A DNA stretch of 64,000 bases, from contig NC_059348.1 in NCBI RefSeq assembly GCF_019703515.2, positions 25,760,656 through 25,824,655 of the forward strand. The letters are read 5' to 3'. The notes beneath the pieces are model-generated. The model searched no databases and had not been told where the DNA came from. It saw only the letters and a list, made by a program, of their open reading frames with translations. The stretch's first letter is position 1. Each line of letters starts with the position of its first letter. Positions 32,701 through 43,384 of the stretch are shown piece after piece. The DNA is from Myxocyprinus asiaticus. Lineage: Eukaryota > Chordata > Actinopteri > Cypriniformes > Catostomidae. The position numbers and the translations under genes are program-made.

Positions 32701-35700
32701 AGTTAATTGGAGACCCTAAATTGCCCATAGGTGTGAGTGTGAATGTGTAGGACTGTGTGTGTTGCCCTGTGATGGACTGGCCACCTGTCCAGGGTATTTC
32801 CCTGCCTTTGGCCCAAGACAGCTGGGATAGGCTCCAGCACTACCCGTGACCCTGCATAGGACAAGCGGCTATAGTAATGGATGGATATTTCTTGACACTG
32901 AACTTTCTCCAATCCTAATTTACTATGCAGACAACTATAGAAAGCCATTTGTAGGTTGATTTTCCTGAAAAGTGTAAAGACTGTGGCTCTTTAAAAACAT
33001 TGCTCTGTTTGTTTGAATGGTCCGACATGGCTCAAACAATGATATAGGGTTAGGGTTAGAGCCTGTTTCTCTAAACAATGAAGGATGGGGGTCATATTGT
33101 TTAGGAAATTCTGGGGCAGAAATACCAGTGATTAAATAGTAATTATACTATTAATAATTGTAGCCTGTGTGATACCGGTATGTAGCTTATCCATGTAGAT
33201 AACATATTTTAGTTTAATGCCACTGTTTCAGTGTAGACTTTATATGCTGTGCTATACTTTTTGCCTTGTGTCTGTTTGCAAATGTAGTCCATGAAATGCT
33301 TTTTTTCTCCCATGCAGTTTGTAAAGAGCCTCCATATAAAGTTGAAGAGTCAGGCTATGCTGGCTTCCTCATGCCCATAGAGGTTTACTTCAAAAACAAG
33401 GTAAGAACATCTCTGAGCCACATATCCACACCAGTATCTGCATTTTTACGTCTTTGACACGAATAACTGGTATTTCAGGCAAAACACATGAAAAGAATGG
33501 CCAGACTGCTCTGCTTTTGCATGATTTTTTTAGACGTGTGTGAGGAAAATGCCCTTGCACTGATATTTTAGGGAGGAGTTTGTAAACTGTAGTCAGTATC
33601 GGAAAAATGTTGCGATGAAGAGTTTTGCAATTCGGTATAGGTTAAAGGTCATGTTAAAAACAGGAGTGTGTGCATGAGGGGGCTAACAGATTTTACCGAC
33701 ACACAAACAGAATTTATATGCAGCTGTTGCACTACAGACCTTAGTAGGGGCACAAGTGGTAAGAGTATAAGAATTTACAGTATATTGCACTTTAAGACAT
33801 TGTTCTGTGTCTAATCGTTGTCATTTTGTGTTTTTACTTATCTAGAATGCTTAGTTGAATGCCTAGTTGAATATTTGTGGTGTTGCCATTTTCTGTCTTC
33901 TTTTCTCAAATGTAATTTACCAAAGACTGTACTGTGACCTTACTATACGGTAAATGTTTCACACACTGCTCATGTTTTTATAGATGTGGTGTGGGTTTTG
34001 ATTTGGCCATTCATACTTTTGTCACCGGAATAGATTTTTGAGACTTTTTTTACACAGGGTTCCCACAGTCATAGAAAACCTGAAAATATCAATGAATTTT
34101 AAAATTAGTATTTCAAAGTCTTAAAATTGAAAGTCATAGAAATGGCTAGTGAATATAAATTTCTAGTTAAATATCCCATTGCTCTTTGTGAGTGCCATTT
34201 CTATAAAAGGATTTAAAAAACAATTGAGAAGTCATGGAAAAATGTGTTGCTCAAAAGGTGTGGGAACCCTGTTTACCTCGATTTTACATCTAAAATGCCT
34301 GAACATGCTTATCTCTTCTATCACAGGAGGAACCTAAAAAGGTGTGCTTTAATTATGACCTTTTCTTGAACCTGGAAGGCAACCCACCAGTCAATCATCT
34401 GCGGTGCGAGAAGCTCACATTTAACAACCCCACACATGAGTTTCGACGTAAACTGGTCAAGGCTGGTGGGGTGAGCGTGACTGTTTGTCTTTGCTTTGCG
34501 TGTATGTCTGTAATCAGCTCTTTCAAACATACAGTCTCTCACACTCTCTCTTTTCTTTCTGTTGGGGTGTTATTCCCTTCTCAGATTATAGTTGTTCCTG
34601 AGGGAGCAGAGATGATGCCAAAACCCAGTCCAGATTATCCAATGCTGCCAACTATTCCACTATCTGCCTTCTCTGACCCCAAGAAGATCAAGTCCTCCCT
34701 TGCAGTAAAGGTTATTTTTTTTCTCCAAAAGTTCTTCCACTATGGTGGCACCACAATTTCCTCTAGAAAAGCTTCTCACCTAACAGTTTTTTCATATTTA
34801 TTTCAAAAGATATTTGATTGTTCACAAAAAAAATAAAAAAAGATGTCAGACAGTTTAGCCTCATTCACTTTCATTGTATGGAAAAAAAAGATGCAATGAA
34901 AGTGAATGTTGAATTTGACTAACATTCTGCCAAACATCTCCTGTTGTATTTCAAAAGAAAGAAAGTCATACAGGTTTGTAACAACATGAGGATTTGTAAA
35001 TGATGACAGATTTTTTTTTTTTTTTTTTTTTGGTGAACTATCCCTTTAAGTTCTTAAAAGTAATTCATTAGCTATAGGCATCTTTACACAGCTAATTTAA
35101 ACCTGCTATGTGCCTGCTTAGCCCCTAGTATCAAAGGTAGTTCTGATGCTGCTTTGGTTCTGTGTAAATCAAATGCAGCCAATCAGAGCAGCCTTAAACT
35201 TTGTTGTTGTCATGATAGAGCATATATTTCATATTTAAAAGTATAACTTCATATTTCCATTCATTTTACATTACATTTTACATTTACATACATTAATCTT
35301 ATAACTTAATTGATGCATTTGTAACTGCTGTGTAAATGCATTTATGCCTACTGTTTAGCAGCATTAAACAGTCTGTGTAAACACAGCTAAATGCCACTTC
35401 AGATGCGGCTTCTGCAACATCTTACTGAAAGGCTTGATACTGCGAAGTTCTTCAATTGAAAATACAGGATATAAGCAAAACTGCTATGTTTATGTTTGCC
35501 CAGATTGTTTATGAGCTGTAAATGGGTTGTGTATTTTAGCATCTGTGTCATCCTTTGGATTATGTAAGACTGAATGAAGACTCTACAGATATCTCTTTGG
35601 TATGCAGCTAAAGAGCTCTGGAGACATGCCTGTGGCTTCATTGTGTCATTTAAATATTCAAGATGGATGAAGGCAATTAAATATATCATCTTATTCTTTT

Positions 35701-38700
35701 AAATGAATCACTCCTTTTCAAGTTGACATATTGAAATCTGTCCTGCAATCTCATTAAAATGATTTAATAAATCCTTATTCAGTAATTACAAATGAATGGA
35801 AATTAATTGATATATAAAGGTGTGGAAACCTGATGAAACTTTTTCAGATGTATTGCAGTGGTGTGAGATACATATATATTTTTTAAATCGCATTAACATA
35901 TACTGTCATTAAAAAGATGACTTTTCAAGGATGTTTTTGTATTAAATGGATGATTTATTGCTTTGATTGTTTTTTTTTTTTAGGGGGGAAGGGGTCCAGA
36001 AATGTAGCCTAGAGCAGGGGTTTTCAACCTGGTGTCTTACATTTCAATCTAACATTACTCCAGCACAAGAAAGATACACTGTCAACTTAATAAAAAGTAA
36101 TTATTTCCCAGATAATATTTTAACAATTTTATTTCAGCTTCAGTGTAATATAAAAGCCAATTATTTAATTTTGCAAACAAAAACTCTTCACCATATCATG
36201 TTTACTAGATTTATCACACAGGGGGTCCCTCGCAAGGGCATCATCAAATTTAGTTGTCCTTTGCGCCAAAAAGTTTGAAAACCCCTGGCCTAGAGAACTA
36301 CAGAAACAAAGAAAAAACTTGAATGTTTGGTTGATAGAGGACTGTGCATTGTCAAAAATCATTCTTTTAAAAATCTACCAATATTTGTTTGTAGGAAGCC
36401 AGTAAAGATGGAGGAAGTGGGAGCATCAAAGGGCTCAAAGCCCATAAGGCAACCAAAGAGCATCGAGAGCGCACACGAAAGGACTCAGAGAGCAAGGCCA
36501 CGTCCAAAGAGAGCGACCGTGAGAGCAGCAAGTCCAACCGAGACCAAACTCAATCCTCTGTTTCAAAGAAAGCCCCAGAGGGCAGAGGAAAAGATGAGGG
36601 GAAAACTGTGCCCAAAGCAGCCTTCAAAGAGCCTAAACTAACAGTCAGAGAGTCCAAGATGGATGGGATGTCTCCAAAAGTTGGAGGAGCAGTAACGGGC
36701 GGAGGGGGTCAGATGGACACTCGAACCCCAAGCAAGCGGCCCGCATCCGCCACCGAGTCTCCGAAGCTAAGCACCAAGAAACAGAAGAGGGTGGGCTCAG
36801 AGGGCATGAAGGCACCTGTCAGTGGGGTCTACAACAGCAATTCCCCCCGTATCACCTCAACAACACCCTCCAATAACCCAGAGAAGAAAACTTCTAAAGA
36901 TAAAGGCCACTGGCCCAAGATGAAACCAGAGGCGCAAGAAGTGAAAAGGCAGCCAGACTCTGATGAGTCCAACTCTGAGGATGAAGCCTCTTCAAAATCT
37001 GAGGTATATGTAGACTGTAGTCCCATTAGCAAAACATGGCTTTGAATATACAGTATGAGTGAATCTCACAAAACCTGTCAAGAACTTGTCTGAAATAAGA
37101 AATTATATTTTGTCTTATTAATAGGACCATTAAAAGTTTTTGCATTGCGTCATACTTTTAATGACAATTAAGCACATTTTCCTCCCAAAGTTTAATTACC
37201 TTAATACGAAATATATTATTGCATTGTAAAGTATTATATTTATAAATGGTAGTATTTTTACTGCCTTTAATTGATGCTTATTTAAATGTTTAAAAAATGA
37301 TAGTGTTACATTAGATTTTTACTATAATACTAACAGTAACAAGAATGTATGCCATGAATCGCCATTGAGAATAATAGGAATTACAAAAAACTCAACAGTA
37401 AAACGTACAGGCGCATTATGGTAATTTAATGGGAAAATGTGCTTAATTATCTTGAAAATAAGGCAAAAAGGCTTCATTGTCTTAATGCAAAATATTGTTT
37501 CTTATTTTATATTTCTTTTGATTTTGGGATGAAATGTGACCTGGACTTGTTTTCATGAAATTACATAAATGTTGGTGGAATAATGCTGCTTCACGTGCTA
37601 TCAAAATTACTGTAAAATTCATCCATATACATTTATGTAAACAGTATCAGTAATCATTTGGTGCATATTTGAAAATTTGCTAGAGAAATTAGCATGTATT
37701 TGATCAAAATACCATTTATTCAAATGACATGTATTACGGTGTCAAAATAAGAGTTCCCAAGAAATTTGCGAGAATTAACCTGGCGCCCTAAATGTTTCCT
37801 ATTATTGGTAAGATAATTCCGATAGCATGTGAAGGCAGCATAAAGCTCAAGGGTGCTATTTGTTTTTGAGTAATCAAGGTGTTCTCTATATTTGAAGCAG
37901 TCGGCTCCGTCCAGTCCATCTAGTTCCAGCTCCAGTTCCAGCTCTGACTCTGACTTTGAGCCCTCCCAGAAACAAGGCCAAGGTATTTAAGGAGTTTAAA
38001 CATAAACTGTGAATTGTATGCTCAATAGTTTCTCGCATCATTAATTTTGGGGATTACTGTAATAACTGTGTCCAGGGACGCTCCGTACTATGGTAGAGGA
38101 TATGCACTCTGAAGGATCTGATGATGACAGCAGCTCAGAGGTTGAGATGCCCATAAAGACAACTCCACCCAACCAGGACTCTCGGTCTGTGCCATACACT
38201 TATAACTATAATAAAAATGTTTACTAAAATTATTAGATTATTAAAAAAAAAAAAGGACCAATTTTTTGTGAACCGACACTATGTTGTTCAAGAGGTGATC
38301 TTTTGATGGTCTGTGATTTCATTGAAAAGTTTGCAGATTTGTTTGCGCTGTGTACATCATATGGCATCCTCAACTCTGTCTTCCTGGTTGCCTCATTAGA
38401 TTTTACAAAGGAGAACATTTGCAGTGAAAATCAAATGTCAGTGCAGACTGCAGACAAAAAATATTTTGTCCATACTGTTTGTAAGGAATACTGTGCACAT
38501 TAATACACAACATTAAAGGGGTAGTTCACCCCCAAATAAAACTTCTGTCATCATTCACCCTCGTGTTGTTCGAAACACATGTGACTTTTTTTTCTTCCAT
38601 GAAACACAAAAGGGTAAATGTTAGGGATTGACAGACTCAGTCACCTTTGACTTTCATTGCATCTCTTTTCATACATTGAAAGTAAATGGTGACTAAGGCT

Positions 38701-40496
38701 GTCAGTCCCTGACATTCTGCTACACATCTCTTTTTGTGTTCCACTGAAGAAAGCAAGTCATATGGGTTTGGAACAACATGAGGGTGAGTTAATGAAAACA
38801 GAATTTTCATTTTTGGGTAGAATACATTTAATGTTACTCTTTTAATTTTCAAAAATGTTTTAGCACCACCACAGTTATTTAGCACCTTACATTTGACTTT
38901 TTCTGTTTTCAGATTAAGCATGGACAGTGAGAGTGATGGCAATGAGGAGTCTCGTCCTCCCAGCCAGCAAGCCCCTTCACCTCCACCCAAACTCAGCTCA
39001 GCAAACCTCAAGGTAAGTGACATGTGACTACAATGTCAAAATGTTTAAACCTGGGCACCATGTCAGGGCTCTTCAACTACTTTCTTGTGGGGGCCAGATT
39101 ATCCAGATGAAAACTTGGCGGGGGCCAATTTTTTTTTTCAGTATTCATCTTAGTTAGCACTTTCATCGCAAGTAACATGTTACTTAAAAAAACACACTTA
39201 ATACTGTGCATTTATTCATATTAAAATAGTCACAGTGTATACTCTATATTGAATTATATATTTTTTTAGGTGTGGCCATAAATTCCTACATAAGATCTGG
39301 CTGAAAAACAAACATGACTTATACTCTTAACTAACAAATAATTTGAGAAAAATAAATAAAAACAAAAACAAACCAAACATGATCATTTTAACATTTTAGG
39401 GCTATTGTTTACAAATTATGAATCTAGATCTGCTAAAGCCCTCTCAACCCACAAATGAAAACAATGGTCATACTGTATATAACTGCGCATTTTCTTTGAA
39501 TGTTCGGTTTTCATCAACGATTTCTCTTTTGTTTACTAAGATGTGCATACAGTATATGTGCTGACAACATTTCTGTCACAACCACGGTGATCATTTTTTT
39601 CATCTATAGATTTGACCGCACACATCTAAGCAATTTATATTTATACGATCAAATGCTCACCTAAATTGTGCAATCCATGTTTAGCAAAGCAGTGTAACTA
39701 AACTATCGCCAGAAAAGTTTAAACATGCGCTCCAGTCTGTACAACTGATGAGGCTGAATGTTGTTGCACGTGCCATTGAACATTGTTAAACTCACCGCTG
39801 GTTGCTGAGGCTCGAACCTACAAATGCTGAGTTTTGCATAGAAAGCGCTCTGGTATTTCAGATGGTGAGGCAGTTTTATCAAAAATCAGTCGGAAGGCCA
39901 GACAAAGATGATTGGCGGACCAGATTTGTTCTGCGGGCCACCAGTTGACTAGCCCTGCACTATGTTTATTTTATTATCAATTTTAAAGATCAGATTGTAT
40001 CATTTGTCAGATGTTAGGGAAAAAGAGCCCAGATTCTTGCACCCGTGAGAAGATGCTGAAGAGGGGATACGACAAGGTAGGAAGGGTAAATAACTGAATC
40101 ATTCTCATTAGTAGCAGAAATATGGATTTTATTGTACATCTAGCTGCAATAGAGGTTCTTAATGAATGATCTCATTCCAGGCTTATACAGAGGAGCTTGT
40201 TGATCTTCACCGCAGGCTGATGGCTCTGAGAGAGAGGAATATTTTACAGCAGGTATATACAAGATAATGTGTTTTCTGTGTTCATGTGTGGCTCATGACA
40301 CCTAAGGTGTGACTGCTGTTGCTCACTTATTGATTGACATATACATTTGTGTTTGTATGTCTTTTAGATTGTAAACCTCATAGAAAAGACTGGCCATTTC
40401 AATATCACCAATACAACCTTTGACTTTGACCTGTTTTCCTTGGATGAGTCAACAGTACGTAAACTTCAGAGCTACCTGGAAGCCACGTCTACATGA
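29737..40496 (+). CDS. mllt1: mllt1 gene, ENL YEATS-domain elongation factor
   Basis: ENL reads acetylated/crotonylated histone H3 lysines and brings AF4-family/P-TEFb and DOT1L complexes to chromatin. Twelve coding exons give 570 residues (human about 559). YEATS domain at about 5-140: the acyl-lysine pocket residues F28, H56, S58, F59 and Y78 known from human ENL are all present at the same numbers. The middle (183-450) is Lys/Ser-rich with an NLS-like [19 protein letters not shown], then a serine run and acidic stretch. The C-terminus (about 489-570) is the ANC1-homology domain that binds AFF4/DOT1L. It starts MENMCTVQV, parallel to human ENL. The mllt1 3' UTR extends at least beyond 40.6 kb (AATAAA at 40603-40608). 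Distinguished from MLLT3/AF9 by the short serine run and the linker sequence. Confidence 0.95.
30897..31077 (+). CDS. mllt1: mllt1 coding exon 2, YEATS (GC donor)
   Basis: 181 nt, residues 5-64 ([15 protein letters not shown]...FPKPKR). Acceptor TTGCAG. Only the donor AGAG|GCAGGT joins in frame to the next exon; the GT four bases on creates a stop. Confidence 0.93.
31439..32690. mobile_element. TTAA MITE split by a hAT-like insertion
   Basis: Left TTAAAGGGATAGTTCACCC. The right half (GAAGACATGGATTTAACCAC...) is recognisable to about 32690 but lacks its terminus. Interrupted at 31731-32375. Confidence 0.65.
31731..32375. mobile_element. hAT-like element (CAGGGTTCCCGCAG termini)
   Basis: CAGGGTTCCCGCAGATC at left, CTGCAGCAACCCTG at right, inserted into the MITE. 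Near-identical CTTTTT flanks suggest a decayed duplication. It carries a fragment of the TCGGTCGACCTCTA family at about 32080-32150. Confidence 0.5.
32700..32890 (+). mobile_element. 3' tail of a non-LTR retrotransposon (RTE-like)
   Basis: GTGATGGACTGGCCACCTGT...GGGATAGGCTCCAGCAC...ATGGATGGATA is the common fish retrotransposon tail ending in ATGG repeats. Assignment to RTE is from memory. Confidence 0.5.
33318..33400 (+). CDS. mllt1: mllt1 coding exon 3, YEATS
   Basis: 83 nt, residues 66-92 ([20 protein letters not shown] and on), with pocket Tyr78. Acceptor ATGCAG, donor GTAAGA. Confidence 0.95.
34053..34272. mobile_element. short hAT-like element (CAGGGTTCCCACAG termini)
   Basis: CAGGGTTCCCACAG at left and GTGTGGGAACCCTG at right. 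220 bp, no coding content, no clean duplication. Confidence 0.6.
34327..34470 (+). CDS. mllt1: mllt1 coding exon 4, YEATS end
   Basis: 144 nt, residues 93-140 ([20 protein letters not shown] and on to KAGG). Acceptor TCACAG, donor GTGAGC. Confidence 0.95.
34585..34710 (+). CDS. mllt1: mllt1 coding exon 5
   Basis: 126 nt, residues 141-182 ([20 protein letters not shown] and on). Acceptor CTCAG, donor GTTATT. Confidence 0.93.
34806..35049. mobile_element. TTAA MITE, short copy
   Basis: Right end GGTGAACTATCCCTTTAA; left end decayed (TTGATTGTTCAC). T(23) run at about 35011-35031. Confidence 0.6.
35050..36006. other. mllt1 intron 5, unassigned stretch
   Basis: AT-rich. Possible weak inverted motif (ACAGCTAATTTAAAC at 35079, mirrored near 35375-35395) suggests a further degraded MITE. 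No exon seen. Confidence 0.35.
36015..36287. mobile_element. hAT MITE with exact 8-bp target duplication
   Basis: CAGGGGTTTTCAACCTG at left and GTTTGAAAACCCCTG at right; identical GCCTAGAG at 36007-36014 and 36288-36295. 273 bp. Confidence 0.88.
36395..37003 (+). CDS. mllt1: mllt1 coding exon 6, basic/serine-rich linker
   Basis: 609 nt, residues 183-385, starting [20 protein letters not shown] and ending EDEASSKSE. The true frame is open throughout. It contains the [19 protein letters not shown] nuclear-localisation-like segment and ESNSEDEAS. Confidence 0.95.
37095..37560. repeat. MITE-like repeat shared with sap130 intron 14
   Basis: AGGACCATTAA near the left and TTTCTTTTGATTTTGGGAT near the right recur at 57760-58450, in mllt1 and sap130 introns respectively. 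Confidence 0.5.
37901..37982 (+). CDS. mllt1: mllt1 coding exon 7, serine run
   Basis: 82 nt, residues 386-412 ([20 protein letters not shown] and on). Acceptor AAGCAG, donor GTATTT. Confidence 0.92.
38076..38184 (+). CDS. mllt1: mllt1 coding exon 8
   Basis: 109 nt, residues 414-448 ([20 protein letters not shown] and on). Acceptor TCCAG. The donor TCG|GTCTGT is weak but is fixed by phase and by the conserved DSRLS junction. Confidence 0.9.
38513..38831. mobile_element. TTAA MITE
   Basis: TTAAAGGGGTAGTTCACCC at left, GGGTAGAATACATTTAA at right, both bordered by TTAA. Confidence 0.75.
38913..39012 (+). CDS. mllt1: mllt1 coding exon 9
   Basis: 100 nt, residues 450-482 ([20 protein letters not shown] and on). 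Acceptor TTTCAG, donor GTAAGT. Confidence 0.92.
39064..39957. mobile_element. hAT-like element with near-exact target duplication
   Basis: CAGGGCTCTTCAACTAC at left, GTTGACTAGCCCTG at right. Flanks CACCATGT (39056-39063) and CACTATGT (39958-39965), 7 of 8. No transposase seen. Confidence 0.8.
40011..40076 (+). CDS. mllt1: mllt1 coding exon 10, start of ANC1-homology domain
   Basis: 66 nt, residues 483-504 ([20 protein letters not shown] and on). Acceptor TGTCAG, donor GTAGGA. Confidence 0.93.
40181..40252 (+). CDS. mllt1: mllt1 coding exon 11
   Basis: 72 nt, residues 505-528 ([20 protein letters not shown] and on); AHD helix. Acceptor TTCCAG, donor GTATAT. Confidence 0.95.
40368..40496 (+). 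CDS. mllt1: mllt1 last coding exon
   Basis: 129 nt, residues 529-570 then TGA ([20 protein letters not shown] and on); end of the ANC1-homology domain. Acceptor TTTTAG. Confidence 0.95.
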   Translation: MVNLIEKTGHFNITNTTFDFDLFSLDESTVRKLQSYLEATST

Positions 40497-43384
40497 CACA
40501 ATGATAGGTCTTCGTCAGTCAGTGAGAGAAAGGCTTCCAAACTTACTGGGGGCTGAGGGAAAGATACTGAAAGCAACATATAAATGCACAGGAAACAAAA
40601 CAAATAAAAAAACTTTATACTGTAATGGAAAAAGCAAACAAAAGGACCAGGGACATAAAGGGGTGGTATTCAGGGTTTATTGAATATAAAAACAGCACTG
40701 CTTATTGCACTAAACTTAAAGAAACAAACTGTTGGCACAATACTGTCCAAAATGGGAAAGATCTCGCCATTGGCACCATGGATGGGATACCTTATTACAC
40801 GTAGGTACATTTGAAGACTGGTTTTGCACCAAAGCTATAACACCGGTGTAATGGATCCCTTGCCCGTGCCTGGAAGGGCCTTTTTATGCAAGGGCAATGA
40901 CTAGAAGACTGTGTCCCTTCACTAAACTGTTATTCCTCTGCTCTATGTATGTAAACCACTCAGCACAGTGTGGTTCCGTGGAAGAAGCCCAACAAGATCA
41001 AACGTCATTGGCATACTGTTTGTGTCTGCATAGCCTTGTAGCCCCATGTGTTGGAATAAGTACATACTCTCAAGCTTTTGGTGATAGATGCTCCCACAGA
41101 TCAACTAATGGGGAAAAACTATATGCCTTTGTAGTGCCTTTTTTTAAATATCATGTTAATTATAGGGATGTCCCGATACTGATACTGGTATCAGAATTGG
41201 GACCGATTCTGCGCTCGTGTACTTGTACTCATGTTCAAAAAAATGCTCCGATACCAGAAACCGATACCAACTGACGTATGAATGTCATTACATAAACATT
41301 CAACACAAATTAAAATCATGCTATGTCCTAGTGAGATTACTTAATTGCAAAAGCTGCAATTTAATGAGATAAATATATAGTTTGCATGTGGTGCGCACTT
41401 CAAATGTGAATGCTTGTGAATGTGTTGAGCAGGTGTTGTGCTAACATAAAGACACAAAGTGCTTATCCCTTTTAGTGCTCCTTAGCTCATACACAGGAAA
41501 TGCCATCATGAGCGTCGCACACACTGTTTATAACAGATGACAGCGAGCAGAGTGCTAATTCACTTTGTAGCACGAGGCACATACAGACTACATATTTATT
41601 CAATTAAATAGCTGCCTTTCGCAGTATAATAATCACTTTGAGTCACAAAGTGACCAGCTTTTCTGAATTGAGAAGCTACTATCATAACAACACAAAAATA
41701 CTTCAAAATAAAAGCTCCACCAAAATAAAAGCTCAATTTAAAGGGAAAAAAGTATGACAGAAATAGATCACTACTGTATATTTATGTAATACTCACTTTA
41801 ATACTACTACTACAACTACTAATAATAATAAATCAAAAGTAATTGTATTATATTTAATCTGTGATGCAGCACTTCATTTTACGAAAATAAATCCAATGTT
41901 GTATTTTGGATTGTGCTGTGAGGTTCTGTAGTAAAGCATTTAATTTGATAAAAAATATTACAATATTATGTTGAAAATTAATTGTTATACTTTCATTTGA
42001 TTACATTTTTAATTTATTAATTTATTTAAACACCATTTTGATGATAAAATTGAAATAAACTGTTGATATGGAATTCGGAAAAAAAAAAGGTATCGGGACA
42101 TCCCTAGTTAATCATAATTGTTAGTGAGTCTCTCAACATGGAAATGCCTGAAATTGACATTTGAAGCCCTTTTCAACACCTGTCCAGAGAGAACACGAGA
42201 GATCCGTTTTGCATGTATGATCTTAGAAAGGTCTTAAGCATTCTCATTTGTTTCTTGATGGTCAGCAACAATTTGTTAAGCATTTAAGGTTCTAGTTTAT
42301 TTAAGTAACTGCACTTTTTTCTGGTCACTTCAGTGCTTTGTAATTATCTGATATCTATATTTATGATTATTTTCTCTCTCTTTTTTTACATAATATTGAC
42401 TTGCAAAAATGTACAGATTTTTGTCAATGTTTTTAAATGCATCTATTGAAGTCATATTGATGATTTAGTCACTTGAGAGAATATGCACACAGAATGAAGG
42501 GGGAAGTTTTTGTCTGTTTTCCAATTGTGCAATTGGGGGAAAAAAGTCTTCTCTGTCAACCTGAAGTATTATATACAAGTGAAACGTTTATTTGTGTCAG
42601 ATACATATTGTCTGATGGCGTTGCTTTTAAAAAAGCATAACTGCTTGACACGTTATTCTTTATTGTCGGTTGCCAGTTTACCTTTTTGATTCTAAGTAAT
42701 GTATGGTTATAAAGTAAACAATGTTTTCAGCGAAACATTTGTGGCAGGTGAATGTTACATCAGGGGTAAATTGCATTGAACAGGATTTGTGTATCATAAA
42801 CCCATATAATTAATCAATAATTTCATAAATCAGACATTAATGAGCATATGAGCTGGCATAGCTGATAATTGACTATTGCAAATACTGAAGATTCATTATA
42901 AAATCATGCAGCGTGAAGCTCTCGAAATACAAACTCAAGTCTCTTTGCTGTCATTGATTCTACCATTAGAAGAAGTAGCATATCAATATTGAATGTTAAA
43001 AACAGAATGGTTAAGTTTACAGTATTTATGTAATTCATATTTTACATTATAGACCATACAGTGTAGGTTTGTATACTAAGAATTTGTGTTACCATTAAAG
43101 CTCATTCACGATATAGTTTACATCAGTATGTGTGTGTATAGATGGGTGCCCATGCCTTTTTACATATACAGTATGTACCCTGCAGTATAGGCTAGTAACA
43201 CCTGTGATATCAAGCAGAAGAGTTATGCAGTTACAAACTTTGGGGTCATCACAAGTTGTGTAATATCAAACAAATAGCTTAGGTTGGTCATCACATCTAT
43301 ACGTGTGTAAATGCATGAGTTACACATATTCAGGCACGGCTGATTAAAAGCAGGATTCGAGGTCTTTTATTTTGAAGTTTAAGG
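40497..43384 (+). other. mllt1: mllt1 3' UTR and downstream sequence
   Basis: AATAAA at 40603-40608 could end a short transcript; several later AATAAA sites allow a longer one. Contains the hAT element 41163-42106. The true end cannot be set from sequence. Confidence 0.5.
41163..42106. mobile_element. hAT-like element (TAGGGATGTCCCGATAC termini)
   Basis: TAGGGATGTCCCGATAC at left, GTATCGGGACATCCCTA at right. Flanks GTTAATTA (41155-41162) and GTTAATCA (42107-42114), 7 of 8. 944 bp, non-autonomous. Confidence 0.88.

Noticed and set aside
34053..34272. Target duplication for the CAGGGTTCCCACAG element
   Set aside because: Flanks TTTTTACA and TTTACCTC do not match well enough to claim one.
36327..36641. 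Open frame overlapping mllt1 exon 6
   Set aside because: The real mllt1 frame, fixed by the 36395 acceptor and the conserved linker, is different; this is a shadow.
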